From Pectobacterium actinidiae (GTDB taxonomy: Bacteria; Pseudomonadota; Gammaproteobacteria; Enterobacterales; Enterobacteriaceae): a DNA stretch of 64,000 nt. The notes below the pieces were generated by a model. The model was given only the letters and a program-made list of their open reading frames with translations, did no database searches and had not been told where the DNA came from. Of this stretch, positions 9,273-21,086 are shown one piece after another. The DNA lies in the NCBI RefSeq assembly GCF_000803315.1, contig NZ_JRMH01000001.1:372001-436000 (forward strand), in the 5' to 3' direction. Both the position numbers and the translations under genes were made by a program. Each line of letters starts with the position of its first letter. The stretch's first letter is position 1.

Positions 9273-10922
<1,650 letters not shown>

Positions 10923-11000
10923 TGTGACACCATTGTCGCCGGAAGCCATTTTCTGGTGACAGGGTCAGGTTACAGACAGTCGTCTTTCTGTCCTTCAAAG

Positions 11001-11038
11001 AGCACTATCTGGTCGCGAGACTGGGTGGTGCTTTTTTT
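11001..11038 (+). terminator. Terminator after groEL
   Basis: AGCAC and GTGCT close a hairpin with an inner CTGGTC/GACTGG pairing through two wobbles, followed by seven T residues. Confidence 0.8.
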
Positions 11039-11093
11039 ATGCACTGCATTGCTGAAATGTTGCCACATCAGGGATGAATTGGTTTATAGCGTG

Positions 11094-11121
11094 TTATCGG
11101 GTAAGCATTCTGCGCTACAAT
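11094..11121 (+). promoter_or_regulatory. Candidate ubiC promoter
   Basis: TTATCG (11094-11099) and TACAAT (11116-11121), 16 bp apart, form a plausible sigma-70 promoter about 60 bases before the ubiC start, downstream of the groEL terminator. Confidence 0.4.
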
Positions 11122-11183
11122 AGGGACGCTAACTTTATTTACGAATGCTTTATTACAGAAATACCCTGTTTGGAGTGGGGATA

Positions 11184-11693
11184 ATGTCTGACGATGCGTC
11201 TACGCTTCTGCGCACCATTTCCTGGTTTACTGAGCCCCCTTCGGTATTACCTGAGCACATTGGTGACTGGCTGATGGAAGCCGGCTCGATGACGCAGCGG
11301 CTTGAAAAATATTGTGCCCAACTCAAGGTCACACTTTGTCGTGAGGGATTCATTACGCCACAGGCTCTGGGCGAAGAGTGCGAACAGTTGCCATATAGTG
11401 AGCGTTACTGGCTGCGTGAAGTGGTGTTGTATGGTGACGATCGCCCCTGGCTGTTCGGCCGTACCCTTGTTCCACAACAAACGCTCGACGGCACCGATTC
11501 AGCCCTGACAAAAATAGGCACGCAGCCGTTAGGCCGTTATCTATTTGAGCAAAAATCGCTGACGCGTGACTACATTCATACCGGATGCTGCGAAGGCCTA
11601 TGGGCGCGGCGTTCTCGCCTGTGTCTTTCAGGTCATCCGTTATTGTTGACTGAGCTTTTCTTACCGGAATCACCGATTTATTTCACCCGGTGA
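11184..11693 (+). CDS. ubiC: Chorismate pyruvate-lyase
   Basis: UbiC releases pyruvate from chorismate to give 4-hydroxybenzoate, the first step of ubiquinone synthesis. The 169-residue product is close to the E. coli 165 and shows MTQRLE, the conserved core [16 protein letters not shown] and [19 protein letters not shown], which contains the Arg and Glu residues of the active site. The ATG at 11184 follows GGAGTGGGG; an ATG at 11145 would add an unlikely leader. It is 34 bases before ubiA and surely cotranscribed. Confidence 0.95.
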   Translation: MSDDASTLLRTISWFTEPPSVLPEHIGDWLMEAGSMTQRLEKYCAQLKVTLCREGFITPQALGEECEQLPYSERYWLREVVLYGDDRPWLFGRTLVPQQTLDGTDSALTKIGTQPLGRYLFEQKSLTRDYIHTGCCEGLWARRSRLCLSGHPLLLTELFLPESPIYFTR

Positions 11694-11727
11694 TGAAGGT
11701 TGGCAGGTAATTTGAGGAGATAAATCC

Positions 11728-12591
11728 TTGGAAAGAAGTGTTACAGCAGGGAAATGGCTGGCTTATTGTCGCTTGATGCGGATTGATAAACCGATAGGTT
11801 CTCTGTTGCTGCTGTGGCCAACGCTATGGGCGCTGTGGCTGGCGGGCGGGGGAGCGCCTGCTCCGTGGACGCTGTTTGTCTTTGTCGCTGGCGTTTTCTT
11901 AATGCGTGCGGCTGGCTGCGTCATCAATGATTATGCCGATCGTCATTTTGACGGTCATGTAAAACGTACCGCTTCTCGCCCCTTACCCAGCGGTGAGGTG
12001 AGCGAGCGAGCGGCCAAAGTGCTGTTTGTCATGCTGGTCTTGCTGGCGTTTGGTCTGGTGCTGACGCTGAATAAGATGACGATCTGGCTGTCCGTTGCGG
12101 GGCTAGTTCTGGCATGGGTCTATCCGTTTATGAAACGGGTCAGCCATCTTCCTCAGTTTGTGCTGGGCGCGGCGTTTGGCTGGTCAATTCCGATGGCTTA
12201 TGCGGCGGTGAGTGAAAGCCTGCCAGCGAGCTGCTGGATGATGTTTTTAGCGTATATTTGCTGGACGGTCGCCTACGATACCCAATATGCGATGGTGGAT
12301 CGTGATGATGACCTTAAGATCGGCGTGAAATCCACGGCGATACTATTTGGTCGTTTTGACAATCTTATCATCGGGTTATTGCAGTTTGGTATGCTGGCGC
12401 TGCTACTGGTTTTGGGTATCATTACCGGATTAGGAATGCCGTACTATATTTCGCTATTGGTGGCTGCGGGAATGTTCGTTTATCAGCAAGTGCTGACTTC
12501 CGAGCGCGAGCGCGATGCCTGTTTTAAGGCATTCCATAATAATAAATATGCGGGTATGGCAATATTTATTGGCGTGCTGTTTGGCTTATAG
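11728..12591 (+). CDS. ubiA: 4-hydroxybenzoate octaprenyltransferase
   Basis: UbiA is an inner-membrane enzyme that attaches the polyprenyl tail to 4-hydroxybenzoate, the second ubiquinone step, so it uses the product of ubiC. The 287 residues are mostly transmembrane helices with the two Asp-rich prenyltransferase motifs: NDYADRHFD and [12 protein letters not shown]. The start is TTG, supported by GAGGAG eight bases upstream and by the N-terminus [13 protein letters not shown] aligning with family members. Confidence 0.96.
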   Translation: MERSVTAGKWLAYCRLMRIDKPIGSLLLLWPTLWALWLAGGGAPAPWTLFVFVAGVFLMRAAGCVINDYADRHFDGHVKRTASRPLPSGEVSERAAKVLFVMLVLLAFGLVLTLNKMTIWLSVAGLVLAWVYPFMKRVSHLPQFVLGAAFGWSIPMAYAAVSESLPASCWMMFLAYICWTVAYDTQYAMVDRDDDLKIGVKSTAILFGRFDNLIIGLLQFGMLALLLVLGIITGLGMPYYISLLVAAGMFVYQQVLTSERERDACFKAFHNNKYAGMAIFIGVLFGL

Positions 12592-12608
12592 AGCGAATTA
12601 TCAGAGAT

Positions 12609-12641
12609 AAAAAAAGCAGCGATTTCTCGCTGCTTTTTTTA
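12609..12641 (+). terminator. Terminator after ubiA
   Basis: AAAAAGCAGCGA and TCGCTGCTTTTT form a 12-bp perfect stem around TTTC, followed by more T residues. The A-rich 5' side means it could also act on the opposite strand, although plsB ends about 90 bases further on. Confidence 0.9.
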
Positions 12642-12733
12642 TGGTGAAAGGCGTTGAAATGTTTGTCATACCAAACACATCTACAGTTTGATGGCGGCGT
12701 GTTATCCGCCATTTCCCCGTGATTCCTGTCCGA

Positions 12734-15247
12734 CTACGCCTGCTTTGTTTCTTCCGCGTTTTCTACTGCCGGATTATTGGTTTCTATCTGACTGTCGATC
12801 CCCAACTGATTGTTGGCTTCCATGTCAGCAGATGAGCTGGCGCTTTCGATCGTTAACCGAACTTCCGGGGTGATCAGATCGCCGAGGATATTGTAGATTG
12901 CCACGATATCGCCTTGCGCCGTTTCCGCACTGTCGGTGATATATCCTTCAGTACGTAAGGTTGCGACCAGCGTTGAGAACACCGCTTTATCAAAGAATTC
13001 CGGCGCATTTATTCCGTGCAGAACGGACAGGCGCTGTGCCATGTTCCGGCTTTCCTTCTCCAGCGTTCCACGGTTGATTGCTGGGTTCGCGCACAGCAAG
13101 GACAACGTGATCGCATAGCGTTGCAGCGTTTCACGCACGCCTGCTGACAGCAGTTGCAGTGTACGGATGCGTGGCGGATTGATAGCTAACTGACCGTCAC
13201 GACTGCACAGTAGCTCTTGTCGAATCAGTTCGTTAGCCAACGTTTCCAGTACGTCCGGCAACTGCTCTTTGGAATAGTGCAGGAATAGCTCAGCTTGCAG
13301 CAGCGGATAGATCAACGTGATTTGTCGCACGACGTCGTCAAGCGTAATCCGACGATGATGGATGACGATGCTGGCAAGCAGTGACGGCAAGACCAACAGG
13401 TGCTGGATATTATTGCGATAGTACGTCATCAGTACTGCCTGTTCGCGTGGCAGAATGATGATATCGCCAATGCTATCCTTCTCGACTTCAAACTTGTTCA
13501 TGCCCAGCGCGTGTTCCAGCAGTTCATCCGCTGTCTTCTTCGGTGCCGTAATATCTTTATGATAAGGAACCTGACGCAGCAACTGTAGATAGCAATCCAG
13601 CTGTTCGTGCATTTGTTCGCGCGTCAGTGAGCGCTGGCGCGAGGCTAACAAGGCCGTAGAGCACAGGTTCATCGCGTTTGCTGCCGCGGAATTATTGATG
13701 CGCACCATGATATCCATAGAGATATCTTGCACCGTCGGCGTGAGCCAGCTTGGACGCTGTGCCTCGATGGGATCGATCGCATCACGCCATTGCGGAACAT
13801 GCTGATTAAGATAGGTTGTCAGAGGGAGTGGTTCACCGAAGTTCACATAACCCTGACCTAAATTACGCAGTTTGCGCAAACCGCGCACCATCTGCATAAA
13901 ACCTTCTTTCTCCTTCGCCGCACCGCGCAGCTCTTTTGCATAGGTGCCGACTTCCATCACATGTTCGTAGCCGACATAAATCGGTACCAGCGTGATAGGG
14001 CGCGTACCGCCTCTGAGCATGGCCTGAATGGTCATCGCCAGCGTACCGGTTTTCGGCTCTAACAGACGGCCCGTGCGTGAACGTCCGCCTTCCATGAAGT
14101 ATTCAACCGAATAACCGCGAGCAAACAGCTCACCCAGATATTCACGGAAAATCGTGGAATACAGCTTGTTGCCTTTGAAGGTACGGCGAATAAAGAATGC
14201 GCCAAGACGGCGGAAGATCGGTCCTGCTGGCCAGAAATTAAGGTTGATGCCTGCGGCGATGTGTGGCGGCACTAAACCCTGATGGTACAGGACGTAGGAC
14301 AGCAGCAGGTAATCCATGTGGCTGCGGTGGCAGGGCACATAGACAATACCGTGGCCATCCTGTGCCAGTTGGCGAACACGCTCGGCGTTGTGGACGTTAA
14401 TCCCCTGATAAAGGCGGTTCCACGTCCAGCTTAATACGCGATCCGACAGACGCACGGCCTCGTAGGAGAAATCGGCGGCGATTTCTTCCATCAGCGCAAT
14501 CGCATTCTGCTGCGCTTTCTCATAAGAAATCTTCTTACTGCGCGCCTCATCGTCTACGGCTTTCTTGATCGCTTTGGAATCCAGCAGCTTGTTGAACAGC
14601 TCCTGACGCACCGGCAAGCGCGGTCCAACTGCCGCCAAACGCTGGCGGGAGAAATGCATACGTGCGACACGCGCCAGTTTGTGGGCTATGGTTTTGTCAG
14701 TGCCGTGCTCGGTCGCCATATAGCGCAGCGACACCGGACTGGAGAAGCGGACAAAACTGTCGCGGCCTAGCCACAGGACGGCGAAGAATTTCTCGATACC
14801 GTTGAGCAACCGGAGGTGTGGTGCGGCCTGAGAGTGGCCTTCCCGACCCGGAGAACGCCCAAACATCACGGAAACTGGCACCATCTGTACGTCTAAGTCT
14901 GGATTGGCACGATGCAAGTCCAGATAGTCGTGGAACAGCTTGACGGATTTCTGCTTGGGAACGTAATAGCGGAAGACACGCGGCCCGTCATTAATAAAGA
15001 CGTGGCTAGGAAGTTCGACGCCATTGAATTCGAACGATACCGAAGGATCGGGTAGCCCCAATGCCAGGCATTTCGCACGTAGCGTCAAGAGATCCGCCTG
15101 AGAGTTATAAGGCAGAACATAGAGTATAGGACGTGAGGGATCTAACCCCAACTCGACCACGGGATCTGCGGGAATGACTTTGCTTTTCACCAGCAATTTC
15201 AGTGGGAGATTCAATAATTTATAGTAAATTTTACGCCAACCTGACAT
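12734..15247 (-). CDS. plsB: Glycerol-3-phosphate acyltransferase PlsB
   Basis: PlsB is the inner-membrane-associated enzyme acylating position 1 of sn-glycerol-3-phosphate, the first committed step of phospholipid synthesis. The acyltransferase HX4D motif is in [10 protein letters not shown], with [21 protein letters not shown] and [11 protein letters not shown] following as the other conserved blocks. [13 protein letters not shown] is taken as the start because it matches the E. coli N-terminus; 37 upstream in-frame residues look non-coding. At 837 residues it is about 30 longer than E. coli PlsB because of an Asn/Glu-rich C-terminal tail. It is divergent from dgkA. Confidence 0.95.
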   Translation of the reverse strand: MSGWRKIYYKLLNLPLKLLVKSKVIPADPVVELGLDPSRPILYVLPYNSQADLLTLRAKCLALGLPDPSVSFEFNGVELPSHVFINDGPRVFRYYVPKQKSVKLFHDYLDLHRANPDLDVQMVPVSVMFGRSPGREGHSQAAPHLRLLNGIEKFFAVLWLGRDSFVRFSSPVSLRYMATEHGTDKTIAHKLARVARMHFSRQRLAAVGPRLPVRQELFNKLLDSKAIKKAVDDEARSKKISYEKAQQNAIALMEEIAADFSYEAVRLSDRVLSWTWNRLYQGINVHNAERVRQLAQDGHGIVYVPCHRSHMDYLLLSYVLYHQGLVPPHIAAGINLNFWPAGPIFRRLGAFFIRRTFKGNKLYSTIFREYLGELFARGYSVEYFMEGGRSRTGRLLEPKTGTLAMTIQAMLRGGTRPITLVPIYVGYEHVMEVGTYAKELRGAAKEKEGFMQMVRGLRKLRNLGQGYVNFGEPLPLTTYLNQHVPQWRDAIDPIEAQRPSWLTPTVQDISMDIMVRINNSAAANAMNLCSTALLASRQRSLTREQMHEQLDCYLQLLRQVPYHKDITAPKKTADELLEHALGMNKFEVEKDSIGDIIILPREQAVLMTYYRNNIQHLLVLPSLLASIVIHHRRITLDDVVRQITLIYPLLQAELFLHYSKEQLPDVLETLANELIRQELLCSRDGQLAINPPRIRTLQLLSAGVRETLQRYAITLSLLCANPAINRGTLEKESRNMAQRLSVLHGINAPEFFDKAVFSTLVATLRTEGYITDSAETAQGDIVAIYNILGDLITPEVRLTIESASSSADMEANNQLGIDSQIETNNPAVENAEETKQA

Positions 15248-15374
15248 AACAACGTGGAGCCTCTTGTTAGCAATGCGCCGCAAGGATACCAGAAACTGCG
15301 CCGGAGATCTGTGGTGATGAGACAACACGAGCGCGTTAAAATGCGAACTATTTTGCATAAATAGCGGAGGATAA

Positions 15375-15740
15375 ATGAATAAAGCAACGGGGATGACCCG
15401 GATTATTAAGGCGACCGGTTATTCCTTTAAGGGACTGAAGCAGGCGTGGCAGCATGAGGCGGCGTTTCGTCAGGAGACAATTCTGACCCTTGTCGGCGTC
15501 ATTGTTGCGTGTTTGCTGCCGGTTACGCTGGTCGAAAAACTGCTGCTGATCGGGTCTGTGGTATTGATTATGCTGTTTGAGTTGGCTAACAGCGCCATTG
15601 AAGCGGTGGTCGATCGCATTGGACTTGAGCATCATGAATTATCCGGTCGGGCGAAAGATATCGGTTCGGCTGCTGTCTTTGTTGCCATCTTGTTAGCCGC
15701 TGTCGTGTGGGGCAGTATCCTCTGGCAACATTTTGCCTGA
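15375..15740 (+). CDS. dgkA: Diacylglycerol kinase
   Basis: DgkA is a small trimeric membrane kinase that phosphorylates diacylglycerol released during membrane-derived oligosaccharide synthesis, returning it to phospholipid synthesis. The 121-residue product has an N-terminal amphipathic helix, three membrane helices and the catalytic signature [15 protein letters not shown], including the key Glu residues. GGAGGATAA precedes the ATG. Confidence 0.96.
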   Translation: MNKATGMTRIIKATGYSFKGLKQAWQHEAAFRQETILTLVGVIVACLLPVTLVEKLLLIGSVVLIMLFELANSAIEAVVDRIGLEHHELSGRAKDIGSAAVFVAILLAAVVWGSILWQHFA

Positions 15741-15787
15741 CGGCGCGCATAAATGAGTAAAAGTCAGGGGCTTTGCCGATATCTTCA

Positions 15788-15816
15788 TTCCCAATTGTGC
15801 CTTACCTGTATATACT
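15788..15816 (+). promoter_or_regulatory. lexA promoter
   Basis: TTCCCA (15788-15793) and TATACT (15811-15816) are 17 bp apart, nearly identical to the E. coli lexA promoter. The -10 hexamer lies within the first LexA box. Confidence 0.7.
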
Positions 15817-15842
15817 CACAGCAAGACTGTATAAACAACCAG
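15806..15842 (+). promoter_or_regulatory. Two LexA (SOS) boxes upstream of lexA
   Basis: CTGTATATACTCACAG (15806-15821) and CTGTATAAACAACCAG (15827-15842) match the CTGT-N8-ACAG SOS consensus, the first exactly and the second with one changed base in the right half. The pair overlaps the promoter and start region, the classic autoregulated arrangement. Confidence 0.93.
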
Positions 15843-15850
15843 GGGGCGGA

Positions 15851-16459
15851 ATGAAAGTACTAACAGCAAGGCAGCAGCAGGTTTATGACCTGATCCGCGA
15901 TCATATTGCGCAAACCGGAATGCCGCCAACGCGCGCGGAAATTGCTCAACAACTGGGGTTTCGCTCTCCCAATGCGGCTGAAGAACATCTGAAAGCGCTG
16001 GCGCGTAAAGGTGTGATTGAAATTGTATCGGGCGCTTCTCGTGGTATTCGTCTGCTGATGGAAGAAGAGACGGGTATTCCTCTGGTTGGTCGCGTGGCCG
16101 CAGGTGAACCGCTGCTGGCGCAGGAACATATCGAATGTCACTATCAGGTTGACCCTGCGATGTTCAAACCCAGCGCTGATTTCTTGCTGCGGGTGAGCGG
16201 TATGTCGATGAAAAATATTGGTATTATGGATGGCGATTTACTGGCCGTGCATAAAACAGAAGATGTGCGTAACGGTCAGATTGTCGTCGCGCGTATTGAC
16301 GATGAAGTGACGGTGAAGCGCTTGAAAAAGCAAGGCAATATGGTGCACCTCCTCGCTGAAAATGAAGAGTTTGCCCCGATTGTTGTCGACCTGCGTCAGC
16401 AAAGCTTTTCGATAGAAGGTTTAGCCGTTGGCGTGATTCGTAACAGCGACTGGAGCTAA
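15851..16459 (+). CDS. lexA: SOS repressor LexA
   Basis: LexA represses DNA-damage genes and cleaves itself when stimulated by RecA filaments. The 202 residues equal the E. coli length: an N-terminal winged helix (residues about 1-70), the cleavage site Ala84-Gly85 in VGRVAAGEP, and the S24 peptidase Ser in SGMSMKNIG with the Lys in DDEVTVKRL. The start [10 protein letters not shown] follows AGGGGGCGGA; an earlier in-frame ATG lies upstream of the operators and is rejected. No dinF follows, unlike E. coli. Confidence 0.97.
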   Translation: MKVLTARQQQVYDLIRDHIAQTGMPPTRAEIAQQLGFRSPNAAEEHLKALARKGVIEIVSGASRGIRLLMEEETGIPLVGRVAAGEPLLAQEHIECHYQVDPAMFKPSADFLLRVSGMSMKNIGIMDGDLLAVHKTEDVRNGQIVVARIDDEVTVKRLKKQGNMVHLLAENEEFAPIVVDLRQQSFSIEGLAVGVIRNSDWS

Positions 16460-16921
16460 CCATTCGCAGAGATGCACTGCTCGTCTGTTCGGGTCAGTGC
16501 ATCATGTTTTGCGTTAATCTTTTAGCGTGTTAATCTGCTCATCGTATATATTTAGTTACATTTCGTGCGCGTTTTCTACGATCTCCATTACTCTCTGTTT
16601 TATCACTGCTTTTTGTGGTTATTTCCCTTTATTAATGCCCTATCCAGTTACAGATTCCTGTTTTTTTATCTTAAGTGAAATATTCGACTATAATTTTTAT
16701 CAAGGTAAGCATTTTTATCTTGATTGATCGTTTGCCGATTGAGCATTAGCTATCACATGTAGATAGCTCCGGTAATCAAGGCAGACAGTGGCGAAGAGTA
16801 CCGTCATGTTTCACATAGTTATGATGCTGCTTACTGAATAAACCTATTTATCTGAAACTGACGCATAAGTCGGTAGTTACGGTTTTTTCATGCGCAATTC
16901 ACCTAAGGTACGGAGATTCTT
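16460..16921. other. lexA-yjbJ intergenic region
   Basis: A 462-bp, AT-rich gap. Near its left end GATGCACTG and CAGTGCATC (16471-16479 and 16495-16503) form a 9-bp stem followed by TGTTTT, a likely lexA terminator. A 66-codon frame at 16527-16727 has no ribosome-binding site or recognisable family and is not called. The yjbJ promoter must lie in the right part, but I cannot place it. Confidence 0.5.
16471..16508 (+). terminator. Terminator after lexA
   Basis: A 9-bp perfect stem (GATGCACTG/CAGTGCATC) with a 15-base loop and a short T-run, starting 12 bases after the lexA stop. Confidence 0.65.
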
Positions 16922-17131
16922 ATGAATAAAGACCAAGCCAGCGGTAACTGGAAACAGTTTAAAGGTAAAGCGAAAGAGCAATGGGGCAAATTAACGGATG
17001 ACGATCTGACGGTCATCGAAGGTAAACGTGACCAGCTTGTGGGGAGAATCCAGGAGCGTTACGGATACGAAAAAGAAGCGGCAGAGAAAGAAGTGAAACA
17101 CTGGGAAGAGCATCACAAATATCACTGGTAG
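16922..17131 (+). CDS. yjbJ: CsbD-family stress protein YjbJ
   Basis: This small hydrophilic, highly charged protein is abundant in stressed or stationary E. coli; its molecular role is unknown. The 69-residue product has the CsbD signature NWKQFKGKAKEQWGKLT followed by GKRDQLVGRIQERYG, and equals the length of E. coli YjbJ. A well-spaced GGAG precedes the ATG. A bidirectional terminator separates it from convergent zur. Confidence 0.95.
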   Translation: MNKDQASGNWKQFKGKAKEQWGKLTDDDLTVIEGKRDQLVGRIQERYGYEKEAAEKEVKHWEEHHKYHW

Positions 17132-17160
17132 CGAACGTGATGCTTCTTTGCTGAAAGAGA

Positions 17161-17187
17161 CGATAGCCCTTAGGGCTATCGTTTTTT
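17161..17187. terminator. Bidirectional terminator, yjbJ/zur
   Basis: CGATAGCCCTTAGGGCTATCG is a perfect inverted repeat followed by six T residues. The zur stop codon (17176-17178) lies inside the hairpin, so the two convergent genes share this terminator. Confidence 0.9.
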
Positions 17188-17685
17188 AATGGGAACCGTA
17201 TGGTCGTGATCGCAATGATCCGGCTGCTTGCATGATGCGACTTCCTGACAGCCTCCACATAACCCGTGTGCTTCCACAACGCTGTGGCGCAGTGTAAACC
17301 CCGACTGCTGTGCCAGGTTGCGTAATGTTTCTTCCACACCCTCGGTTTGGCGCTCGGTAACCTGCCCGCAGCGATCGCAGATGAAAAGGGCAGATGTATG
17401 GCTGTGGTCTTCGATATGGTGACACAGCACGTAGCTGTTGTTTGATTCGACTCGATGAATGAAGCCTTGTTCCAGCAGAAAATCCAGCGCGCGATAGACG
17501 GTCGGCGGTTTCGCCTGAGGCTCGGAAACGCGCAGCAAATCCAGCAGGTCATAAGCGCTAATAGCACCAGACTGCTGTGCCATAAGGCGTAAAACCTCTA
17601 ACCGCTGTGGTGTTAGACGCACAGCGCGCTGCTGACAAATCTGTTCAGCCTGGGCAAGAAGTTTGTCCTGTTTGGTTGAATCCAT
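17176..17685 (-). CDS. zur: Zinc uptake regulator Zur
   Basis: Zur is the Fur-family repressor that binds zinc and shuts off znuABC and related uptake genes. The 169-residue product shows the winged helix LTPQRLEVLRL and PPTVYRALDFLLEQGFIHR, and zinc ligands in HTSALFICDRCGQV, HGLCGGCQEV and the His/Cys-rich tail CKQPDHCDHDH. The start MDSTKQDKLL is chosen by alignment to E. coli Zur; an ATG six bases earlier is also possible. Confidence 0.95.
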   Translation of the reverse strand: MDSTKQDKLLAQAEQICQQRAVRLTPQRLEVLRLMAQQSGAISAYDLLDLLRVSEPQAKPPTVYRALDFLLEQGFIHRVESNNSYVLCHHIEDHSHTSALFICDRCGQVTERQTEGVEETLRNLAQQSGFTLRHSVVEAHGLCGGCQEVASCKQPDHCDHDHTVPIKKR

Positions 17686-17807
17686 TGTCATATCACCCTG
17701 ACGCATTGAGGAACAAGACGGATATCTTACCACGACTGAATAAAAACGCCGAACTGGCGGCGTTTTCCTGCGAATACAACTCCCTACAAAAACAGCGGAC
17801 AGAAGTG

Positions 17808-18506
17808 CTACACAACCAGATCGATGAGCAGTGCCCGCAAAGGCGACTCTGCCTGTAGCGTCAACACCGTTTCGTCCTTAATAAAAGCACCGTCGCCGCA
17901 GTGTAGTGTTTCACTGTTCTGGCTGCCTTTCACCGCCATTGAACCGTGGATTAGCTGGAGATACGCCTGATTCCCCTGTAGCGCGATCGTGCTTTGCTCA
18001 TTCTGCTGGAGATCGACATGATGGATCCAAACCTGCTGTCGCAGTTGCAGGCTGTTGTGTTCACCTTCCGGTGAAGCAAGCAGAGTGTGGTTTGATGAAT
18101 TTAACCCCATACGCTGCAACGGGCTGTTCTCTCGGGTCTGGCAGGCATTCAGCCATAATTGCAGCCGCGTCAGCGGCTTATTGGCGCTGGTATTATGTTC
18201 GCTATAGCTGACGTTTGGCTGAGTGGCGAGCAACAGCACATCTCCGGTTTTAGCCTGAATGTGGCAACCGTTGCTGTCGCGGTATTCCGCTTCGCCCTGA
18301 AGAATAATGTTCAGAATATCAACCCGTGGGTAGGTTCGCGGCTGGAATGAGGCCCCCGGTGCCAATACTTCCTGATTGAGCACGCGCAGAGAAGCGTAGC
18401 CCAGCAGCTGTGGGTCAAAATAGTGACCAAAAGAAAAGGTATAGCGAGCCTGTAACCAGCCATAGTCGGCCTGGCCGCATTGCCCCGCTGCTCTTCGTGT
18501 GATCAT
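17808..18506 (-). CDS. yhaK: Pirin-like bicupin protein YhaK
   Basis: The 232-residue product matches E. coli YhaK in length and position next to yhaJ. Family proteins have two cupin folds; E. coli YhaK lacks the usual pirin metal and quercetinase activity and was described as an oxidation-sensitive cytosolic marker. Visible signatures are FSFGHYFDPQLLGYASLRVLN and HPR-equivalent TYPRVDILNIILQGEAEYRDS. It is divergent from yhaJ, which may regulate it. Confidence 0.9.
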   Translation of the reverse strand: MITRRAAGQCGQADYGWLQARYTFSFGHYFDPQLLGYASLRVLNQEVLAPGASFQPRTYPRVDILNIILQGEAEYRDSNGCHIQAKTGDVLLLATQPNVSYSEHNTSANKPLTRLQLWLNACQTRENSPLQRMGLNSSNHTLLASPEGEHNSLQLRQQVWIHHVDLQQNEQSTIALQGNQAYLQLIHGSMAVKGSQNSETLHCGDGAFIKDETVLTLQAESPLRALLIDLVV

Positions 18507-18606
18507 AATTTTTATCCCCCAGAGAATTATTTATTAAACCGATAGTAATTGTGTGGACGTTGGATTGTTAGCTAGTTAATCTGGTGGGTATGTTCAAAAT
18601 TCCTGA

Positions 18607-19515
18607 ATGAGTACGAAGATGGCGAAAGAACGAGCATTGACGCTTGAAGCGTTGAGGGTGATGGATGCGATCGATCGCCGTGGCAGCTTTGCCGCTGCGG
18701 CAGACGAGCTGGGTAGGGTGCCTTCGGCACTGAGCTATACCATGCAGAAACTGGAAGAAGAGTTAGATGTGGTGCTGTTCGATCGTTCCGGCCATCGTAC
18801 TAAATTCACGAATGTCGGACGGATGCTGCTGGAACGCGGACGTATCCTGCTGGAAGCGGCGGATAAACTCACTACGGATGCAGAAGCGCTGGCTCGCGGC
18901 TGGGAAACGCACCTGACGATTGTGACGGAAGCCCTGATTCCGACTCAGCGGATTTTCCCATTAATCGATAAACTGGCGCTCAAAGCCAATACGCAGGTAT
19001 CGATTCTGACGGAAGTGCTGGCGGGGGCGTGGGAGCGCCTTGAACAAGGGCGAGCCGATATCGTGATTGCGCCGGACATGCATTTTCGTGCCTCTTCCGA
19101 AATGAACACCCGTAAGCTGTACACGATGAATAACGTTTATGTTGCCAGCCCAGAGCATCCGATTCATCAGGAACCTGAACCGTTATCGGATGCAACCCGG
19201 GTAAAATATCGTGGGATTGCGGTGGCGGATACTGCGCGCGAACGCCCGGTACTGACCGTGCAGCTGTTGGATAAACAGCAACGTCTGACGGTGAGTTCGC
19301 TGGATGATAAGCGGCGTGCGCTGCTGGCGGGATTAGGCGTCGCGACCATGCCTTATCCAATGGTGGCGCAAGATATTGCCGAAGGGCGTTTACTGGTCAT
19401 TGGGCCGGAGCATCAGATGGAAAGCCAGATTATTATGGCGTGGCGGCGAGACAGCATGGGTGAGGCGAAATCCTGGTTCCTGCGTGAAATTCCAAAACTG
19501 CTTAACCAGCCTTAA
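18607..19515 (+). CDS. yhaJ: LysR-family transcriptional regulator YhaJ
   Basis: YhaJ is a LysR-type activator; in E. coli it responds to nitroaromatic degradation products and in pathogenic E. coli affects virulence genes. The 302-residue product has the N-terminal helix-turn-helix (SFAAAADELGRVPSALSYTMQKLE) and a long effector domain nearly colinear with E. coli YhaJ. The ATG at 18607 gives MSTKMAKERAL; MAKERAL at 18619 is the alternative, and neither has a strong ribosome-binding site. It is divergent from yhaK and convergent with yqjG. Confidence 0.93.
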   Translation: MSTKMAKERALTLEALRVMDAIDRRGSFAAAADELGRVPSALSYTMQKLEEELDVVLFDRSGHRTKFTNVGRMLLERGRILLEAADKLTTDAEALARGWETHLTIVTEALIPTQRIFPLIDKLALKANTQVSILTEVLAGAWERLEQGRADIVIAPDMHFRASSEMNTRKLYTMNNVYVASPEHPIHQEPEPLSDATRVKYRGIAVADTARERPVLTVQLLDKQQRLTVSSLDDKRRALLAGLGVATMPYPMVAQDIAEGRLLVIGPEHQMESQIIMAWRRDSMGEAKSWFLREIPKLLNQP

Positions 19516-19533
19516 ATCCTGCATTTTTCTGTA

Positions 19534-19557
19534 GCAAGGTGTGGAACCACACCTTGC
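19534..19557. terminator. Hairpin between yhaJ and yqjG
   Basis: GCAAGGTGTGG and CCACACCTTGC form an 11-bp perfect stem with only AA in the loop, centred between two convergent genes. It lacks a T-run, but location and stability suggest termination in both directions. Confidence 0.65.
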
Positions 19558-19586
19558 CTTGCTCTTCATCGCGCAGCGACAACATC

Positions 19587-20582
19587 TCAGTATAAATTGA
19601 TAAACGTCTTATCACGCTGATGAGGCTGGTTGAGATCTTGCTCTGGACCCAGCGATATCACGCCATGCGGATTAATCGTGCCGTGGCTACGGTAGTAGTG
19701 GTGACGAATATGCGCCATATCGACGGTATCGGCGATGCCGGGTATCTGATAAATATCACGCAGAAAACCGAACAGATTTGGGTAATCACTCAGGCGATAT
19801 TTATCGCATTTAAAATGCGTGTGATAGACCGGATCGAAACGGATCAGCGTCGTCCACAGTCGCAGGTCGGCTTCGGTTAACTGTTCGCCCGTCAGGTAGC
19901 GCTGTTTCGCCAGAATGCTCTCCAGATCGGATAGCGCGGCGAAAACGGTCGTGGCGGATTCATCATAGGCTGACTGGCTTGTCGCAAAACCGGCTTTGTA
20001 AACACCGTTGTTGACCTTGTCGTAAATCCAGCCGTTCAGTTCGTCAATCTGAGCACGTAGCGCTTCTGGGTAATAATCTCCCACTGTTGCTCCCACGCCA
20101 TCAAAAGCGCTGTTCAGCATGCGGATGATATCGGCGGATTCGTTACTCACGATGGTGTGCTGCTCGGTATCCCATAAGACGGGCACGGTTACCCGACCGC
20201 TGTAGTCTGGCATGGCATGCAGATAGAGCTGGTAAAGGAATTCGTGCTGATAGAGTGAGTCACCTGTCGCCGCTTCAAAATCGGTACCGAACGTCCAGCC
20301 ATGATCGAGCATAAGCGGATGCACGACTGAAACGGCGATGTGATCGACTAACCCTTTCAACTGTCGCATGAGCAACGTGCGGTGTGCCCACGGGCAGGCG
20401 AGCGAAACATAGAGATGATAACGGCCAGATTGGGCAGGAAAGCCTCCTGTGCCAGTGAGACCGGGTGCACCATCAGGCGTGACCCAGTTGCGGAATGCGG
20501 ATTCTGAACGCTTGAAATGTCCGCCGGTAGATTTGGTTTCATACCAGGTATCGTGCCATACGCCGTCAACCAGTTGTCCCAT
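19587..20582 (-). CDS. yqjG: Glutathionyl-hydroquinone reductase YqjG
   Basis: This Xi-class glutathione transferase reduces glutathionyl-hydroquinones to hydroquinones using glutathione. The 331-residue product carries the catalytic motif SLACPWAHRTL with Cys63 as the nucleophile, then a GST C-terminal domain with RYLTGEQLTEADLRLWTTL. MGQLVDGVWHDTWY is chosen as start: GGGAGG precedes it and E. coli YqjG starts identically. It lies downstream of yqjF in the same direction. Confidence 0.95.
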   Translation of the reverse strand: MGQLVDGVWHDTWYETKSTGGHFKRSESAFRNWVTPDGAPGLTGTGGFPAQSGRYHLYVSLACPWAHRTLLMRQLKGLVDHIAVSVVHPLMLDHGWTFGTDFEAATGDSLYQHEFLYQLYLHAMPDYSGRVTVPVLWDTEQHTIVSNESADIIRMLNSAFDGVGATVGDYYPEALRAQIDELNGWIYDKVNNGVYKAGFATSQSAYDESATTVFAALSDLESILAKQRYLTGEQLTEADLRLWTTLIRFDPVYHTHFKCDKYRLSDYPNLFGFLRDIYQIPGIADTVDMAHIRHHYYRSHGTINPHGVISLGPEQDLNQPHQRDKTFINLY

Positions 20583-20690
20583 AAATCCTCCCGTTAGTGA
20601 GTGATGACAAAGCGACGGCAAGCTGTGTGGGCTTGCCGTCTAATTCGTTATTCGACTATTAAGTGTAGTACAGGCCGGACAAGGCTCGTC

Positions 20691-21086
20691 TTACCACTTC
20701 TTGCCCAGCAGGCGGTCGATACTGAATGCGCCTGGGCCAGTTACAGCCAGCAGGAGGTAGCCGCCAGCGATGGTCAGGTTTTTCATGAACATCAGCTGGT
20801 TCATGCCTTCCGCAAAGTTAGAGTGGAAAATCAGTGCAGTCAGCAGAGTAAAGCCCGCGGTGAACAGCGCGACAGTACGAGTCAGCAGGCCGAACAGAAC
20901 CGCCAAACCGCCACCCAGTTCCAGGAGAATGGTCAGCGGCAGCAGGAAGGTCGGAACCCCCATTGCCTGCATGTATTGTTGTGTGCCTGCATAGGCATCA
21001 CCCAGCTTACCGTAACCTGCAACGATAAACAGAATTGGCATTAAGATACGTGCAACCAGCAGTGCAGTACTTTCTAAATTTTTCAT
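20691..21086 (-). CDS. yqjF: DoxX-family inner-membrane protein YqjF
   Basis: The 131-residue protein has about four hydrophobic helices and the DoxX family features ARILMPILFIVAGYGKL and LPLTILLELGGGLAVLFG. E. coli YqjF has been implicated with YhaJ in the response to dinitrotoluene breakdown products. The second of two adjacent ATG codons is preferred because GGAG is then five bases away. It is probably cotranscribed with yqjG, matching a quinone-related role. Confidence 0.92.
   Translation of the reverse strand: MKNLESTALLVARILMPILFIVAGYGKLGDAYAGTQQYMQAMGVPTFLLPLTILLELGGGLAVLFGLLTRTVALFTAGFTLLTALIFHSNFAEGMNQLMFMKNLTIAGGYLLLAVTGPGAFSIDRLLGKKW

Noticed and set aside
16527-16727. 66-codon hydrophobic frame after lexA
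   Set aside because: AT-rich sequence naturally gives Phe/Ile/Ser-rich frames; no ribosome-binding site or recognisable relative.
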